The position numbers and the translations under genes are program-made. The notes under the pieces are model-generated. The model saw only the letters and a program-made list of their open reading frames with translations, did not search any database and was not told the origin of the DNA. This document shows positions 54,526-63,194 of a stretch of 64,000 bases of DNA, one piece after another (within the stretch, counting starts at the first letter, position 1; every line of letters begins with the position of its first letter). The stretch lies in NCBI RefSeq assembly GCF_014596575.1, contig NZ_NASZ01000016.1, forward strand, positions 1 through 64,000. Reading direction: 5' to 3'. This stretch comes from Flavobacterium pokkalii. Its GTDB lineage: Bacteria; Bacteroidota; Bacteroidia; Flavobacteriales; Flavobacteriaceae.

Positions 54526-57315
54526 CTATCTAAACAAATTTTTATCAAATACCATTCTGATAGCATCAGCGTGACGACGTTTTGCTCTGGTGTAACTTCC
54601 TGCTGCCGGTGCTGAATACGCTTTCAATGAAGCCAATCTCCATTTTACCAAATCAAAGTTAGCTAACATAAAAGTATAAGCTCCCATGTTTTTAGGCTCT
54701 TCCTGTGCCCAAACATAATCATCAGCATTTGGATATTGTGCAATAATCGCTTTTAATTGCTCCACTGGTAATGGGAATAATTGCTCGACACGAACAACTG
54801 CCACATCATTACGACCGTTGTTTTCTCTTTCAGCAACGATATCATAATAGAACTTACCTGTACAGAAAACTAATGTTTTCACATCTTTCTTGTTTACTGT
54901 AGTATCATCGATCGTTTCCTGGAATTCACCATTAGCCAATTCTTCAACGGTTGACACACATCTTGGATCACGTAATAAACTTTTTGGAGAGAATACTACC
55001 AATGGTTTACGGTAATCTGTTTTCATTTGTCTTCTTAACAAGTGGAAAAAGTTAGCCGGAGTAGTACAATCAGCCACATACATATTGTGACGTGCACATA
55101 ATTGTAAGTAACGCTCCATACGTGCTGAAGAGTGCTCTGCTCCTTGTCCTTCATAACCATGAGGTAATAACATTACCAATCCGTTTTGATTGTTCCATTT
55201 ATCTTCTCCACAAGAAATATATTGGTCAATCATAATTTGAGCTCCATTGGAGAAATCACCAAATTGTGCTTCCCAAATTGTCAAAGAGTTTGGATTAGCT
55301 AAAGCATAACCATAATCAAATCCTAATACTCCGTACTCAGATAAGAAAGAGTTAAAAATACGGAAGTTTCCTTTTTTATTCTCGATTTTGTCTAACAATA
55401 CTACTTCTTCTTCAGAATCTTCAACTTTCACAACCGCATGACGGTGAGAGAAAGTACCACGCTCTACGTCCTGTCCTGAGATACGAATATCAAAACCTTC
55501 CGTCAATAAGGAACCGTAAGCCAAAGCTTCTGCTGTACCCCAGTCTAAAGTATTGTTATCATAACCTACTTTTCTGTCGGTAACAATTTTTCTGATTTTG
55601 TTGATGAATTTTTTGTCTTCCGGTAAAGAAGAAATCGTATTGATAATAGAATCTAAAGTCCCTTTATCCACTTTAGTATCTACTTTTTTCAACATTACAT
55701 TATCAGAAACCTGTTGAAATCCTTTCCATTCATCTTGCATAAATGGAGTAATGATAGTCAAATCTTTTTTACGAGACGCTTCTAAATTATGATCTAAATC
55801 GTCTTTGTATTCTTTTTCTAAAGTTTTTACCAAATTAGCATCGATAATTCCTTCAGACAATAATTTCTCTGCATAGATATCTCTTGGATTTCTGTGCTTA
55901 GCAATGATTTTATATAATACCGGTTGTGTGAAACGAGGCTCATCACCTTCGTTGTGACCATATTTTCTGTATCCTAATAAGTCGATGAATACGTCACGTC
56001 CAAATTGCATACGGAAATCCAATGCAAATTGCATCGCGTGAACTACTGACTCAGCATCATCAGCATTTACGTGTAATACCGGCGATAAAGTTACTTTAGC
56101 CACGTCAGTACAATAAGTAGAAGAACGAGCATCTAAATAGTTCGTTGTAAATCCTACCTGATTATTGATTACAATATGGATAGTTCCACCTGTTTTGTAA
56201 CCATCTAATTGTGCCATTTGGATGATTTCATAAAGAATCCCCTGCCCTGCAATAGCAGCATCCCCGTGAACGGCGATAGGTAATACTTTAGAAAAATCTC
56301 CGGGGAAATATTTATCTTGTTTTGCTCTTGTAATACCTTCAATTACTGCACCTACAGTTTCTAAGTGCGAAGGGTTTGGAGCTAAGTTAATATTGATTTT
56401 TTTACCTGACTTAGTGATTTTGTCTGCGGTAAGTCCTAAGTGGTATTTTACGTCACCGTCAAAATATTCCTGATCGTAATCTTTTCCGTCAAATTCAGAG
56501 AAAATATCCTGAGTAGATTTTCCAAAAATATTAGCTAAAACGTTCAAACGACCACGGTGAGCCATTCCCATTACAAATTGCTCTACTCCTTTTTCGGCAG
56601 CTCTTTCAATTAACGCATCCAAAGCCGGAATAATCGATTCTCCTCCTTCAAGTGAGAAACGTTTTTGACCTACATATTTAGTATGCAGAAAGTTTTCGAA
56701 AGAAACCGCTTGATTTAATTTATTTAAAATCCCTTTTTTCTCATCAGCATTAAAAGTTGGACGATTTTCATTTACATTCAATCGATTCTGAATCCAGTCT
56801 ACAATTTCCGGACGACGAATATACATATACTCGATACCGATATGCTGACAATAAACAGTTGTTAAGTGATTGATAATTTGAGATAAAGAAGAAGGTTGTA
56901 AACCTAATATTTTAGCCGCATCAAAAGTAGTATTCAAATCGGCAGCAGAAAGACCAAAATTTTCAATATCTAAAGTTGGAGAAAAAGTTCTGCGCTCTCT
57001 AACCGGGTTTGTTTTAGTAAACAAATGTCCTCTGGAACGGTAACCATCAATTAATTTTACAACTTTAAATTCTTTTTGAAGATGCTCAGAAATTTTACTG
57101 TTATCTACAGGAGCTGAAGATACGGAAGCAGCCGGAGCAACTTCTCTGATATATTGAACCGGATTTTCGTCATTGTATGTTTCCATTCCAAAGTCGAAAC
57201 CCTGAAAAAAACTTCTCCAGCTAGGCTCTACGCTATCTGGGTTCTCTAAATATTGATCGTATAATTGAGCGAAAAATTCGGTATGCGCTGCATTTAAAAA
57301 TGAAAACCTATCCAT
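54526..57315 (-). CDS. sucA: 2-oxoglutarate dehydrogenase E1 (OdhA/SucA)
   Basis: This 929-residue thiamine-diphosphate-dependent subunit decarboxylates 2-oxoglutarate. The start DRFSFLNAAHTEFFAQLYDQYL and SVEPSWRSFFQGFDFG match the E1 N-terminal segment; GMAHRGRLNVLANI and GDAAIAGQGILYE are the ThDP region, and the C-terminal transketolase-like part includes HGYEGQGAEHSSARMER. The frame opens 16 codons earlier, but the ATG at 57315 gives the family N-terminus. It is the first gene of the odhA-odhB operon; a -7-like TACTTTTG occurs at 57360-57353 on the minus strand, but the -33 box is unclear. Confidence 0.96.
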   Translation of the reverse strand: MDRFSFLNAAHTEFFAQLYDQYLENPDSVEPSWRSFFQGFDFGMETYNDENPVQYIREVAPAASVSSAPVDNSKISEHLQKEFKVVKLIDGYRSRGHLFTKTNPVRERRTFSPTLDIENFGLSAADLNTTFDAAKILGLQPSSLSQIINHLTTVYCQHIGIEYMYIRRPEIVDWIQNRLNVNENRPTFNADEKKGILNKLNQAVSFENFLHTKYVGQKRFSLEGGESIIPALDALIERAAEKGVEQFVMGMAHRGRLNVLANIFGKSTQDIFSEFDGKDYDQEYFDGDVKYHLGLTADKITKSGKKININLAPNPSHLETVGAVIEGITRAKQDKYFPGDFSKVLPIAVHGDAAIAGQGILYEIIQMAQLDGYKTGGTIHIVINNQVGFTTNYLDARSSTYCTDVAKVTLSPVLHVNADDAESVVHAMQFALDFRMQFGRDVFIDLLGYRKYGHNEGDEPRFTQPVLYKIIAKHRNPRDIYAEKLLSEGIIDANLVKTLEKEYKDDLDHNLEASRKKDLTIITPFMQDEWKGFQQVSDNVMLKKVDTKVDKGTLDSIINTISSLPEDKKFINKIRKIVTDRKVGYDNNTLDWGTAEALAYGSLLTEGFDIRISGQDVERGTFSHRHAVVKVEDSEEEVVLLDKIENKKGNFRIFNSFLSEYGVLGFDYGYALANPNSLTIWEAQFGDFSNGAQIMIDQYISCGEDKWNNQNGLVMLLPHGYEGQGAEHSSARMERYLQLCARHNMYVADCTTPANFFHLLRRQMKTDYRKPLVVFSPKSLLRDPRCVSTVEELANGEFQETIDDTTVNKKDVKTLVFCTGKFYYDIVAERENNGRNDVAVVRVEQLFPLPVEQLKAIIAQYPNADDYVWAQEEPKNMGAYTFMLANFDLVKWRLASLKAYSAPAAGSYTRAKRRHADAIRMVFDKNLFR

Positions 57316-57431
57316 AATGTTAGTGAATATACTTTTTGTTAAAATAGTTTGGCAAAAGTACAATAATCAACTAAATTAGCTTGAAAATTAAAACACTTTT
57401 AACTGTTAAAATGTTAAATACCTAAATACTT

Positions 57432-57977
57432 ATGTCAAAAAAACCCACCTCAGGCGTTTTGCTTTCTATTTTAAGCATCGTATTTACATTGATTTCTATT
57501 GATTTATCAGCCCAATACCAAAAAAACGACTTCAATTCTAAAAATATTTTTTGGCAAAAAGTACAATTTGGGGGCGGTTTAGGTTTGAGTTTCGGAAACC
57601 GATATACCGATATTTCCGTTGCTCCAAGCGCTATTTATAATGTCAACGAATATTTTGCCATAGGTTTAGGCGCACAATACACTTATGTAAAAGTAAAAGA
57701 AGAATACAATTCCAATTTATACGGAGGAAGCGTGATTACTTTATTCAACCCCATTCCGGAAATTCAGCTTTCAGCCGAACTGGAACAACTAAGAGTTAAT
57801 GTAAAAGGAATTGGCATCAATGACTTTAGTGATAATTTCTGGAATACAGCTTTGTTTTTAGGAGCCGGTTACCGCAACGGAAACATAACTATTGGCGCAC
57901 GCTACAATGTATTATTTCAGGAAAACAATCGCGCTTACAGCGATGCTATCATGCCTTTTGTGAGGGTTTATTTTTAA
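57432..57977 (+). CDS. Small outer-membrane beta-barrel protein
   Basis: This 181-residue exported protein has a signal peptide ending SA-Q (about residue 30). The rest fits an eight-stranded barrel of the OmpW/Opa size class: FGGGLGLSFGNRYTDISVAPSAIYNVNEYFAIGLGAQYTYV, further aromatic-edged strands and a C-terminal RVYF that could serve the BAM signal. It is divergent from odhA, on the other strand, and converges on a small unknown gene. Function unknown. Confidence 0.75.
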   Translation: MSKKPTSGVLLSILSIVFTLISIDLSAQYQKNDFNSKNIFWQKVQFGGGLGLSFGNRYTDISVAPSAIYNVNEYFAIGLGAQYTYVKVKEEYNSNLYGGSVITLFNPIPEIQLSAELEQLRVNVKGIGINDFSDNFWNTALFLGAGYRNGNITIGARYNVLFQENNRAYSDAIMPFVRVYF

Positions 57978-57985
57978 TTAAAGTC

Positions 57986-58339
57986 TTACTTAAATTTATT
58001 ACGGAACCACACTTTTTGCCATTCTCTTTTCAGGATTAAAAAAGCAACGTCTTCAGCCAAAACAACCAAATCCGAACCATCGAGTTTTTTAACCTCTTCT
58101 TCCGAAACATCAATCACATAAAGCAAATTCAGATATTCAGCAAATTTATACTGAATCAACCGGTAGATTTTTTCATGCAACTGAATTTTCAATTCAGCCG
58201 GAGAAAGACTCATCGGAAAATCGACTCCTTCATTCGCCAGATTAAAATCTTTGTTTAACTGCTCAATCAATTTCAGATACAGCGCTTCTTTTTGAGCTTC
58301 CTCAAACAACAAATCAGCATTTAACGGAGTAACATACAT
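57986..58339 (-). CDS. Conserved small protein of unknown function
   Basis: This protein of about 117 residues (the ORF allows five more) is mixed helical and strand-like, with no signal peptide or transmembrane helix. The central SLSPAELKIQLHEKIYRLIQYKFAEYLNLLYVIDVSEEEVKKLDGSD is highly charged and ends in a REWQKVWFRNKFK tail. I recognise it only as a small cytoplasmic protein conserved in Flavobacteriia, next to the polyprenyl synthetase gene. It lies 16 to 31 bases downstream of that gene, so they share a transcript. Confidence 0.65.
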   Translation of the reverse strand: MYVTPLNADLLFEEAQKEALYLKLIEQLNKDFNLANEGVDFPMSLSPAELKIQLHEKIYRLIQYKFAEYLNLLYVIDVSEEEVKKLDGSDLVVLAEDVAFLILKREWQKVWFRNKFK

Positions 58340-58370
58340 AATTTTAAATTTCAAAAATCAATGGCAATTT

Positions 58371-59345
58371 TTAGACTTTTCTACCCATTAAACCTTCTCC
58401 AAAAACTCTCAGAATATTTTTCTTTTCAGAATCGATATTCATTTTATCTAAAGTTTCAAAAGCTTTAAAAGTATAGGCTTCAATAGCTTTTTGCGTAGCC
58501 GTTGCCGCTCCGGAATTTAGAAAAATGGCTTTCACCTGAGCAATTTTAGCTTCGTTTTCTTCCATTTGAATCAAAAACAATTCTACTAACTCCTGTTTGT
58601 CAATTTCATTAGCAAACTCTAAAGCTTTCAGATACAAATAAGTCTTTTTGTTTTCTATAATATCGCCGCCCACTTGTTTTCCAAAAGTTTTTGGATCACC
58701 AAAAGCATCTAAATAATCATCCTGCAACTGAAACGCTATTCCCAGATTCAAACCAAAATCATAAATCAAATCGGCATTTTCAGTTGAAGTTTCCGCAATA
58801 ATCGCCCCCATTTTCATCGCCGCAGCCACTAAAACAGCGGTTTTATATTCAATCATTTTCAAATATTCCGGAATGGTTACATCAGTTCTCGATTCAAAAT
58901 CCACATCCCATTGCTGTCCTTCACAAACTTCCAAAGCGGTTTTACTAAACAACTTTGCCAAATCCCTAAAAATAACCGGCTCGTATTTTTCAAAATATTG
59001 ATACGCTAAAATCAGCATCGCATCTCCGGATAAAATTCCGGTATTGATATTCCATTTTTCATGCACGGTCGTGTTTCCTCTTCGCAAAGGCGCATCATCC
59101 ATAATGTCATCATGTACCAATGAAAAATTATGAAAAACCTCCACGGCCAATGCAGCTGGCAAAGCTTTTTGATAAGAACTCCCAAAAATCTCTGCACTCA
59201 TCAAGGTTAAAACAGGTCGAATTCTTTTTCCTCCAAGTCCTAATATATAATGTATCGGTTCGTATAAATTTTTAGGCTCTTTTATCGCTAACTGCGACTG
59301 AAGATATTCGGCTACAAATTCCTGATATTGATTAATGGCGTGCAT
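58371..59345 (-). CDS. Polyprenyl synthetase family protein (trans-isoprenyl diphosphate synthase)
   Basis: This 324-residue enzyme has both Asp-rich motifs: LVHDDIMDDAPLRRGN (first, near residue 80) and LQDDYLDAFGD (second, near residue 210), together with the conserved GGKRIRPVL (near residue 33). It condenses isopentenyl diphosphate with allylic diphosphates to make longer isoprenoids, possibly the chain of menaquinone or GGPP. Product length cannot be read from here. The downstream small gene may be cotranscribed. The ATG at 59345 (MHAINQYQEF) is preferred to 59351. Confidence 0.93.
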   Translation of the reverse strand: MHAINQYQEFVAEYLQSQLAIKEPKNLYEPIHYILGLGGKRIRPVLTLMSAEIFGSSYQKALPAALAVEVFHNFSLVHDDIMDDAPLRRGNTTVHEKWNINTGILSGDAMLILAYQYFEKYEPVIFRDLAKLFSKTALEVCEGQQWDVDFESRTDVTIPEYLKMIEYKTAVLVAAAMKMGAIIAETSTENADLIYDFGLNLGIAFQLQDDYLDAFGDPKTFGKQVGGDIIENKKTYLYLKALEFANEIDKQELVELFLIQMEENEAKIAQVKAIFLNSGAATATQKAIEAYTFKAFETLDKMNIDSEKKNILRVFGEGLMGRKV

Positions 59346-59442
59346 AAACATAATTTTCGGGCTAATTTACAGCATTCACACTGGATAACAAACAACGTTT
59401 ATCACTGAAATGTTAAATTATTACAAATACAATGGAAACTAT

Positions 59443-59473
59443 TTTGGTTTTCAAAGTTTCCATTCTATATTTG
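59443..59473 (+). promoter_or_regulatory. Promoter of the YceI-like gene
   Basis: TTTG at 59443-59446, exactly 19 bases, then TATATTTG at 59466-59473. It matches the Bacteroidota consensus in both boxes and spacing. Confidence 0.7.
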
Positions 59474-59539
59474 CAACGCATTTAACAATTAATTTCCGAG
59501 TCAGACTGAAACAGACTGATGCTAACGAATTCGAGAATC

Positions 59540-60061
59540 ATGAATACAAAATGGAAGGTTAATTCAAATCAGTCTGATGCATTAATCAGAATGAAAAAAT
59601 CGATGGTTGCTTATTTAGGAGGCACTTTCAATTCTTTTCAGGGCTACGCCAATGTAAAGAATAACGAAATTGAAGATGCTGCTATCGCTTTTTCATTAGA
59701 TGTCAAAAACCGTGAATCGAAACTGGAGCGTTTGGGCAATTATTTAAAACTAAATGATTTTTTAGACGTCAACCGATTTCCAACAATAAGTTTCAAATCG
59801 ACTTCTTTTCAAAAAATTAACAAAAACATCAATTTTTTAAAAGGTGATTTAACCATAAAGAACATTACAAAATCAGTCGAATTAGATGTCGAACTGATAG
59901 AAAACGATTATTCTGACGGCGAAAAAGAACTGGCTTTTGAACTTACGGCTGCCATCAACCGAAAAGATTTTGGATTAATTCCGACTTCTTTTTTAGGACA
60001 AAAAAATACACCAAAAGTTCAGGACATTAAAATAGTAGCCAATGTAGCATTTAGTATTTAA
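59540..60061 (+). CDS. YceI-family lipid-binding-like protein
   Basis: This protein of about 173 residues has the YceI beta-barrel pattern (TKWKVNSNQSDALIRMKKSMVAYLGGTFNSFQGY, then IAFSLDVKNRESKLERLGNYLKLNDFLDVNRFPTISFKSTSF). It ends with FGLIPTSFLGQ, which parallels the DFGL motif. YceI proteins bind isoprenoids or fatty amides. This one has no signal peptide, so it is probably cytoplasmic, unlike E. coli YceI. An earlier ATG at 59519 is possible, but the 59540 start fits. A TetR gene follows 33 bases later on the same strand. Confidence 0.88.
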   Translation: MNTKWKVNSNQSDALIRMKKSMVAYLGGTFNSFQGYANVKNNEIEDAAIAFSLDVKNRESKLERLGNYLKLNDFLDVNRFPTISFKSTSFQKINKNINFLKGDLTIKNITKSVELDVELIENDYSDGEKELAFELTAAINRKDFGLIPTSFLGQKNTPKVQDIKIVANVAFSI

Positions 60062-60094
60062 CCTCAAAGACTCATAAAATGATTATAAAATAAA

Positions 60095-60691
60095 ATGAAA
60101 GACAAAATTATTGCTAAGGCGAGCGAGATGTTTTTAAAACTAGGTTTTAAAAGTATCACTATGGATGATATAGCAGGAGAAATGTGTATTTCTAAAAAAA
60201 CGATTTACAAATATTTTTGCAACAAAGAAATCTTAATTCAGGAAAGCACCCAACTGGTTCACAAACAAGTTCATGAATTAATCGAATCGGTAGTTGCCAA
60301 AAATCATAATGCGATTCAGGAAAATTTTGAAATAAGAAATTTATTTAAAGAACTCTTTAATAGTAGTACTGACAGTTCACCAGTTTACCAATTAAAAAAA
60401 CACTATCCTGAGATTTACCAACGGGTATTAGAACAGGAAGTGAGTCAATGCGAAAATTGGTTTAGAGAAAACATTAAAAAAGGAATTACCGAAGGTTTGT
60501 ACCGAAAAGACATCGACATCGAAAGCTACGTTAAATTTTATTATGTCCTGATTTTCCATATCAACGAAAATACGAGTTCAGAAATGGAAGCACAACGAAT
60601 CGAATTAGAAGCTTTAGAATACCATACCCGGGCTATGGCAACCCCGTCAGGCATCATCGAATTGGAGAAAAATTTACTTAAATACAACTAA
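60095..60691 (+). CDS. TetR/AcrR-family regulator of the efflux operon
   Basis: This 198-residue protein has the TetR helix-turn-helix at the N-terminus (ITMDDIAGEMCISKKTIYKYFCNKE, about residues 22-46) and a helical ligand-binding domain. It is followed by TolC, adaptor and RND genes with 4-base, 1-base and 89-base gaps, so it probably controls its own efflux operon, as AcrR does. The ligand is unknown. The YceI gene upstream could be part of the same regulon. Confidence 0.92.
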   Translation: MKDKIIAKASEMFLKLGFKSITMDDIAGEMCISKKTIYKYFCNKEILIQESTQLVHKQVHELIESVVAKNHNAIQENFEIRNLFKELFNSSTDSSPVYQLKKHYPEIYQRVLEQEVSQCENWFRENIKKGITEGLYRKDIDIESYVKFYYVLIFHINENTSSEMEAQRIELEALEYHTRAMATPSGIIELEKNLLKYN

Positions 60692-60695
60692 AATA

Positions 60696-62036
60696 ATGAA
60701 ACAATTACTAATACTAACATTTCTTTCCTTTGTAAGTTTTACAAAGGCACAGGAAAAAACCACGCTGACACTCAAAGATGCTATTCAGTATGCACTTGAA
60801 AATAAAGCCGACGCTAAAAAAGCACAGCTGAAGATTGAAAACAGCGAATACCAAATTCAGGAAGTTCGCTCCAGAGCCTTACCACAGATTTCTGCAAATG
60901 GAAATTTGACTTACAATCCTATTCTTCAAACTACCGTTATTGACGGGGCTGGATTTGGCGCACCAGGCACAACTATTCAGGCTGCCTTTGGACAAAAATG
61001 GATCTCAACAGCGGGAGTAAGTTTGACACAAAACTTATTTGATCAATCGGTTTTTACCGGATTGAAAGCAGCCAGAACCACCCGTGAATTTTACAAAATT
61101 AACAATCAACTGACCGAAGAAGAAGTGATTGAACGAGTAGCTAATAATTATTATCAGGTGTATGTTTTAAGACAAAAACTGGCTTTAGCTGAAACCAATT
61201 TAAAAACGACTTCAAAAGTTAAAGATATTGTTAAAGGGCAATACAACAACGGTCTGGCTAAAAAAATTGATTTAGATCGAATGACTGTAAATCTATCAAA
61301 CATCAACACCCAAAAACAACAGATTATCAATGCTTTGCAATTGCAGGAAAACGCCTTGAAATTTTATATGGGAATGCCTATGAACGCGCAAATTGAAATT
61401 CCGCAATCAGAATTTGAAGTAACTCCGGTTGCGATTTCAGAAGCACCAAACACCGCTAATCGTTCGGAATATTTATTACTTAAAAAACAGGAAGAATTAT
61501 TAATCTTGCAAAAAAAATCAGTAATTGCCGGTTATTACCCAACACTTTCGCTTTCGGCCAGCTACAATTACATTGGTCAGGGACCTAAAATGCCTTGGTT
61601 TGCCAACTCACAAGACAAAGTGTATTGGTCAGATTTCTCAGCAATCGGACTAAATTTAAAAGTGCCTATTTTCGCCGGATTTGGAACCAGAGCCAAAGTA
61701 AGACAGGCTGATGTGCAGTTGCGTTCGCTTCAGGAAGATATTAAAGACACTCAACTGGCATTAGATTTAGATTATAAAAATGCAACTACTCAAATTGAAA
61801 ACAGCCTGATTACCCTTCAAAACCAAAAAGAAAATATGAGACTGGCTGATGAAATTTTGAGAAATATCAACAACAATTATTTACAAGGTTTAGCATCTTT
61901 AACTGATTTACTCGATGCTGAAAACGCTTCTACAGAAGCTCAGAACAATTATACTGCCGCTGTTTTAGATTACAAACTGGCAGAAATCAAACTTATCAAA
62001 TCAAAAGGCGAACTAAAAACACTTATAAACAAATAA
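60696..62036 (+). CDS. TolC-family outer-membrane efflux channel
   Basis: This 446-residue protein has a signal peptide (ending TKA-Q, about residue 18). The body has two repeats of the TolC helical pattern (LTLKDAIQYALENKADAKKAQL...; ENASTEAQNNYTAAVLDYKLAEIKLIKSKGEL), which build the periplasmic alpha-barrel, and beta segments between them for the outer-membrane channel. It exports substrates with the adjacent adaptor and RND pump. Starts 4 bases after the TetR gene. Confidence 0.94.
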   Translation: MKQLLILTFLSFVSFTKAQEKTTLTLKDAIQYALENKADAKKAQLKIENSEYQIQEVRSRALPQISANGNLTYNPILQTTVIDGAGFGAPGTTIQAAFGQKWISTAGVSLTQNLFDQSVFTGLKAARTTREFYKINNQLTEEEVIERVANNYYQVYVLRQKLALAETNLKTTSKVKDIVKGQYNNGLAKKIDLDRMTVNLSNINTQKQQIINALQLQENALKFYMGMPMNAQIEIPQSEFEVTPVAISEAPNTANRSEYLLLKKQEELLILQKKSVIAGYYPTLSLSASYNYIGQGPKMPWFANSQDKVYWSDFSAIGLNLKVPIFAGFGTRAKVRQADVQLRSLQEDIKDTQLALDLDYKNATTQIENSLITLQNQKENMRLADEILRNINNNYLQGLASLTDLLDAENASTEAQNNYTAAVLDYKLAEIKLIKSKGELKTLINK

Positions 62037-62037
62037 C

Positions 62038-63105
62038 ATGAAAAAATACATAACTACCGGACTTGTCATTATTGCTTCCTTAGCATTAATCGGATTTATT
62101 TTAACCAAGAACAAAGAGGCCAACGAAGCTAAAATTGCGATTGTTGCTGAGAAAAATGCAGCGGTTTCCGTAAAAGTAGCTACTGTAAAAACAGAAGCTG
62201 TTTCATTAGATTTTTCGGCCAACGGACTTTTCGAACCTATTCAGGAAATCACACTTACTTCTGAAAAAACCGGAAAAGTGGTGCAAATTTTAGCCAAAGA
62301 AGGAGATTATGTTTCCAAAGGTCAAACGCTTGCCATCATGAGAGCCGATGCTATCAACGTAAATGCTCAGGCTGCTGAAGCGGCTTATCAAAACGCCAAA
62401 GCTGATTACAACCGTTTTGAAAATGCTTTCAGAACCGGAGGTGTTACCAAACAACAATTAGATCAGGCAAAAGTAGCGCTGACTAATGCGGAAGCCAACT
62501 ACAAACAGGCTAAAATCAACATTGGAGATACCCGAATCAAAGCGCCTATTAACGGATTTATCAATAAAAAATACATTGAACCGGGAACTATCATTATGGC
62601 AATGCCGGCTACTTCCTTATTTGACATTGTTAATGTAAGCAAATTAAAATTGACTATTACGGTTAATGAAGCTCAGGTTGCCCAATTAAAAGTAGGCAAT
62701 TCAGTTACCGTAAAATCAAGCGTATATCCGGATAAAGAATTTTCAGGAAAAATTACATTCATCGCTTCTAAAGCTGATACCAGCCTGAATTTTGCAGTAG
62801 ATATTGAAATTGCAAATAACCCTAACAACGACCTAAAAGCAGGTATGTACGGTACTGCTGTATTCCAATCTGGTCAGCAAAAACAAACGATGACTGTAAT
62901 TCCAAGAACAGCTTTCGTAGGAAGTGTAAGCAGCAATCAGGTGTTTGTTGCTGAAAACGGAATTGCAAAACTAAAAACCATCACTGCCGGAAGAATTTTA
63001 GGTGACCAAGTGGAAGTTTTAGACGGTTTATCGGATGGTGAAACAGTAATCACAACCGGACAAATCAACCTACAAGACGGTAATTCGATAGAAATTATTA
63101 AATAA
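62038..63105 (+). CDS. RND efflux periplasmic adaptor (membrane-fusion protein)
   Basis: This 355-residue protein has one N-terminal hydrophobic helix (residues 5-23), a lipoyl-like pair (GKVVQILAKEGDYVSKGQTLAIM and TRIKAPINGFINKKYIEPGTIIMA) around a helical hairpin, and a beta-barrel and C-terminal domain (NQVFVAENGIAKLKTITAGRILGDQVEVLDGL). It links inner-membrane RND to TolC. It lacks a lipobox and is anchored by its helix or cleaved. It is separated by a single base from TolC and followed by a palindromic repeat before the pump gene. Confidence 0.94.
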   Translation: MKKYITTGLVIIASLALIGFILTKNKEANEAKIAIVAEKNAAVSVKVATVKTEAVSLDFSANGLFEPIQEITLTSEKTGKVVQILAKEGDYVSKGQTLAIMRADAINVNAQAAEAAYQNAKADYNRFENAFRTGGVTKQQLDQAKVALTNAEANYKQAKINIGDTRIKAPINGFINKKYIEPGTIIMAMPATSLFDIVNVSKLKLTITVNEAQVAQLKVGNSVTVKSSVYPDKEFSGKITFIASKADTSLNFAVDIEIANNPNNDLKAGMYGTAVFQSGQQKQTMTVIPRTAFVGSVSSNQVFVAENGIAKLKTITAGRILGDQVEVLDGLSDGETVITTGQINLQDGNSIEIIK

Positions 63106-63110
63106 AAGTA

Positions 63111-63181
63111 ACTAGTAATCAGTAAAAAGTGAATAGCCTTCGGGCTAATTACTATTCACTAATCACTTTTCACTAATTAGT
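63111..63181. repeat. Palindromic repeat between adaptor and RND pump genes
   Basis: An imperfect inverted repeat (AGTAATCAGTAAAAAGTGAATAG... with CTATTCACTAATCACTTTTCACT...) surrounds a stem TAGCC-TTCG-GGCTA (63134-63147), a UUCG-type tetraloop in RNA. Similar elements fill flavobacterial intergenic regions. It lies inside an operon and could attenuate or protect the message. Confidence 0.7.
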
Positions 63182-63194
63182 ACAAAAGAAAAAT

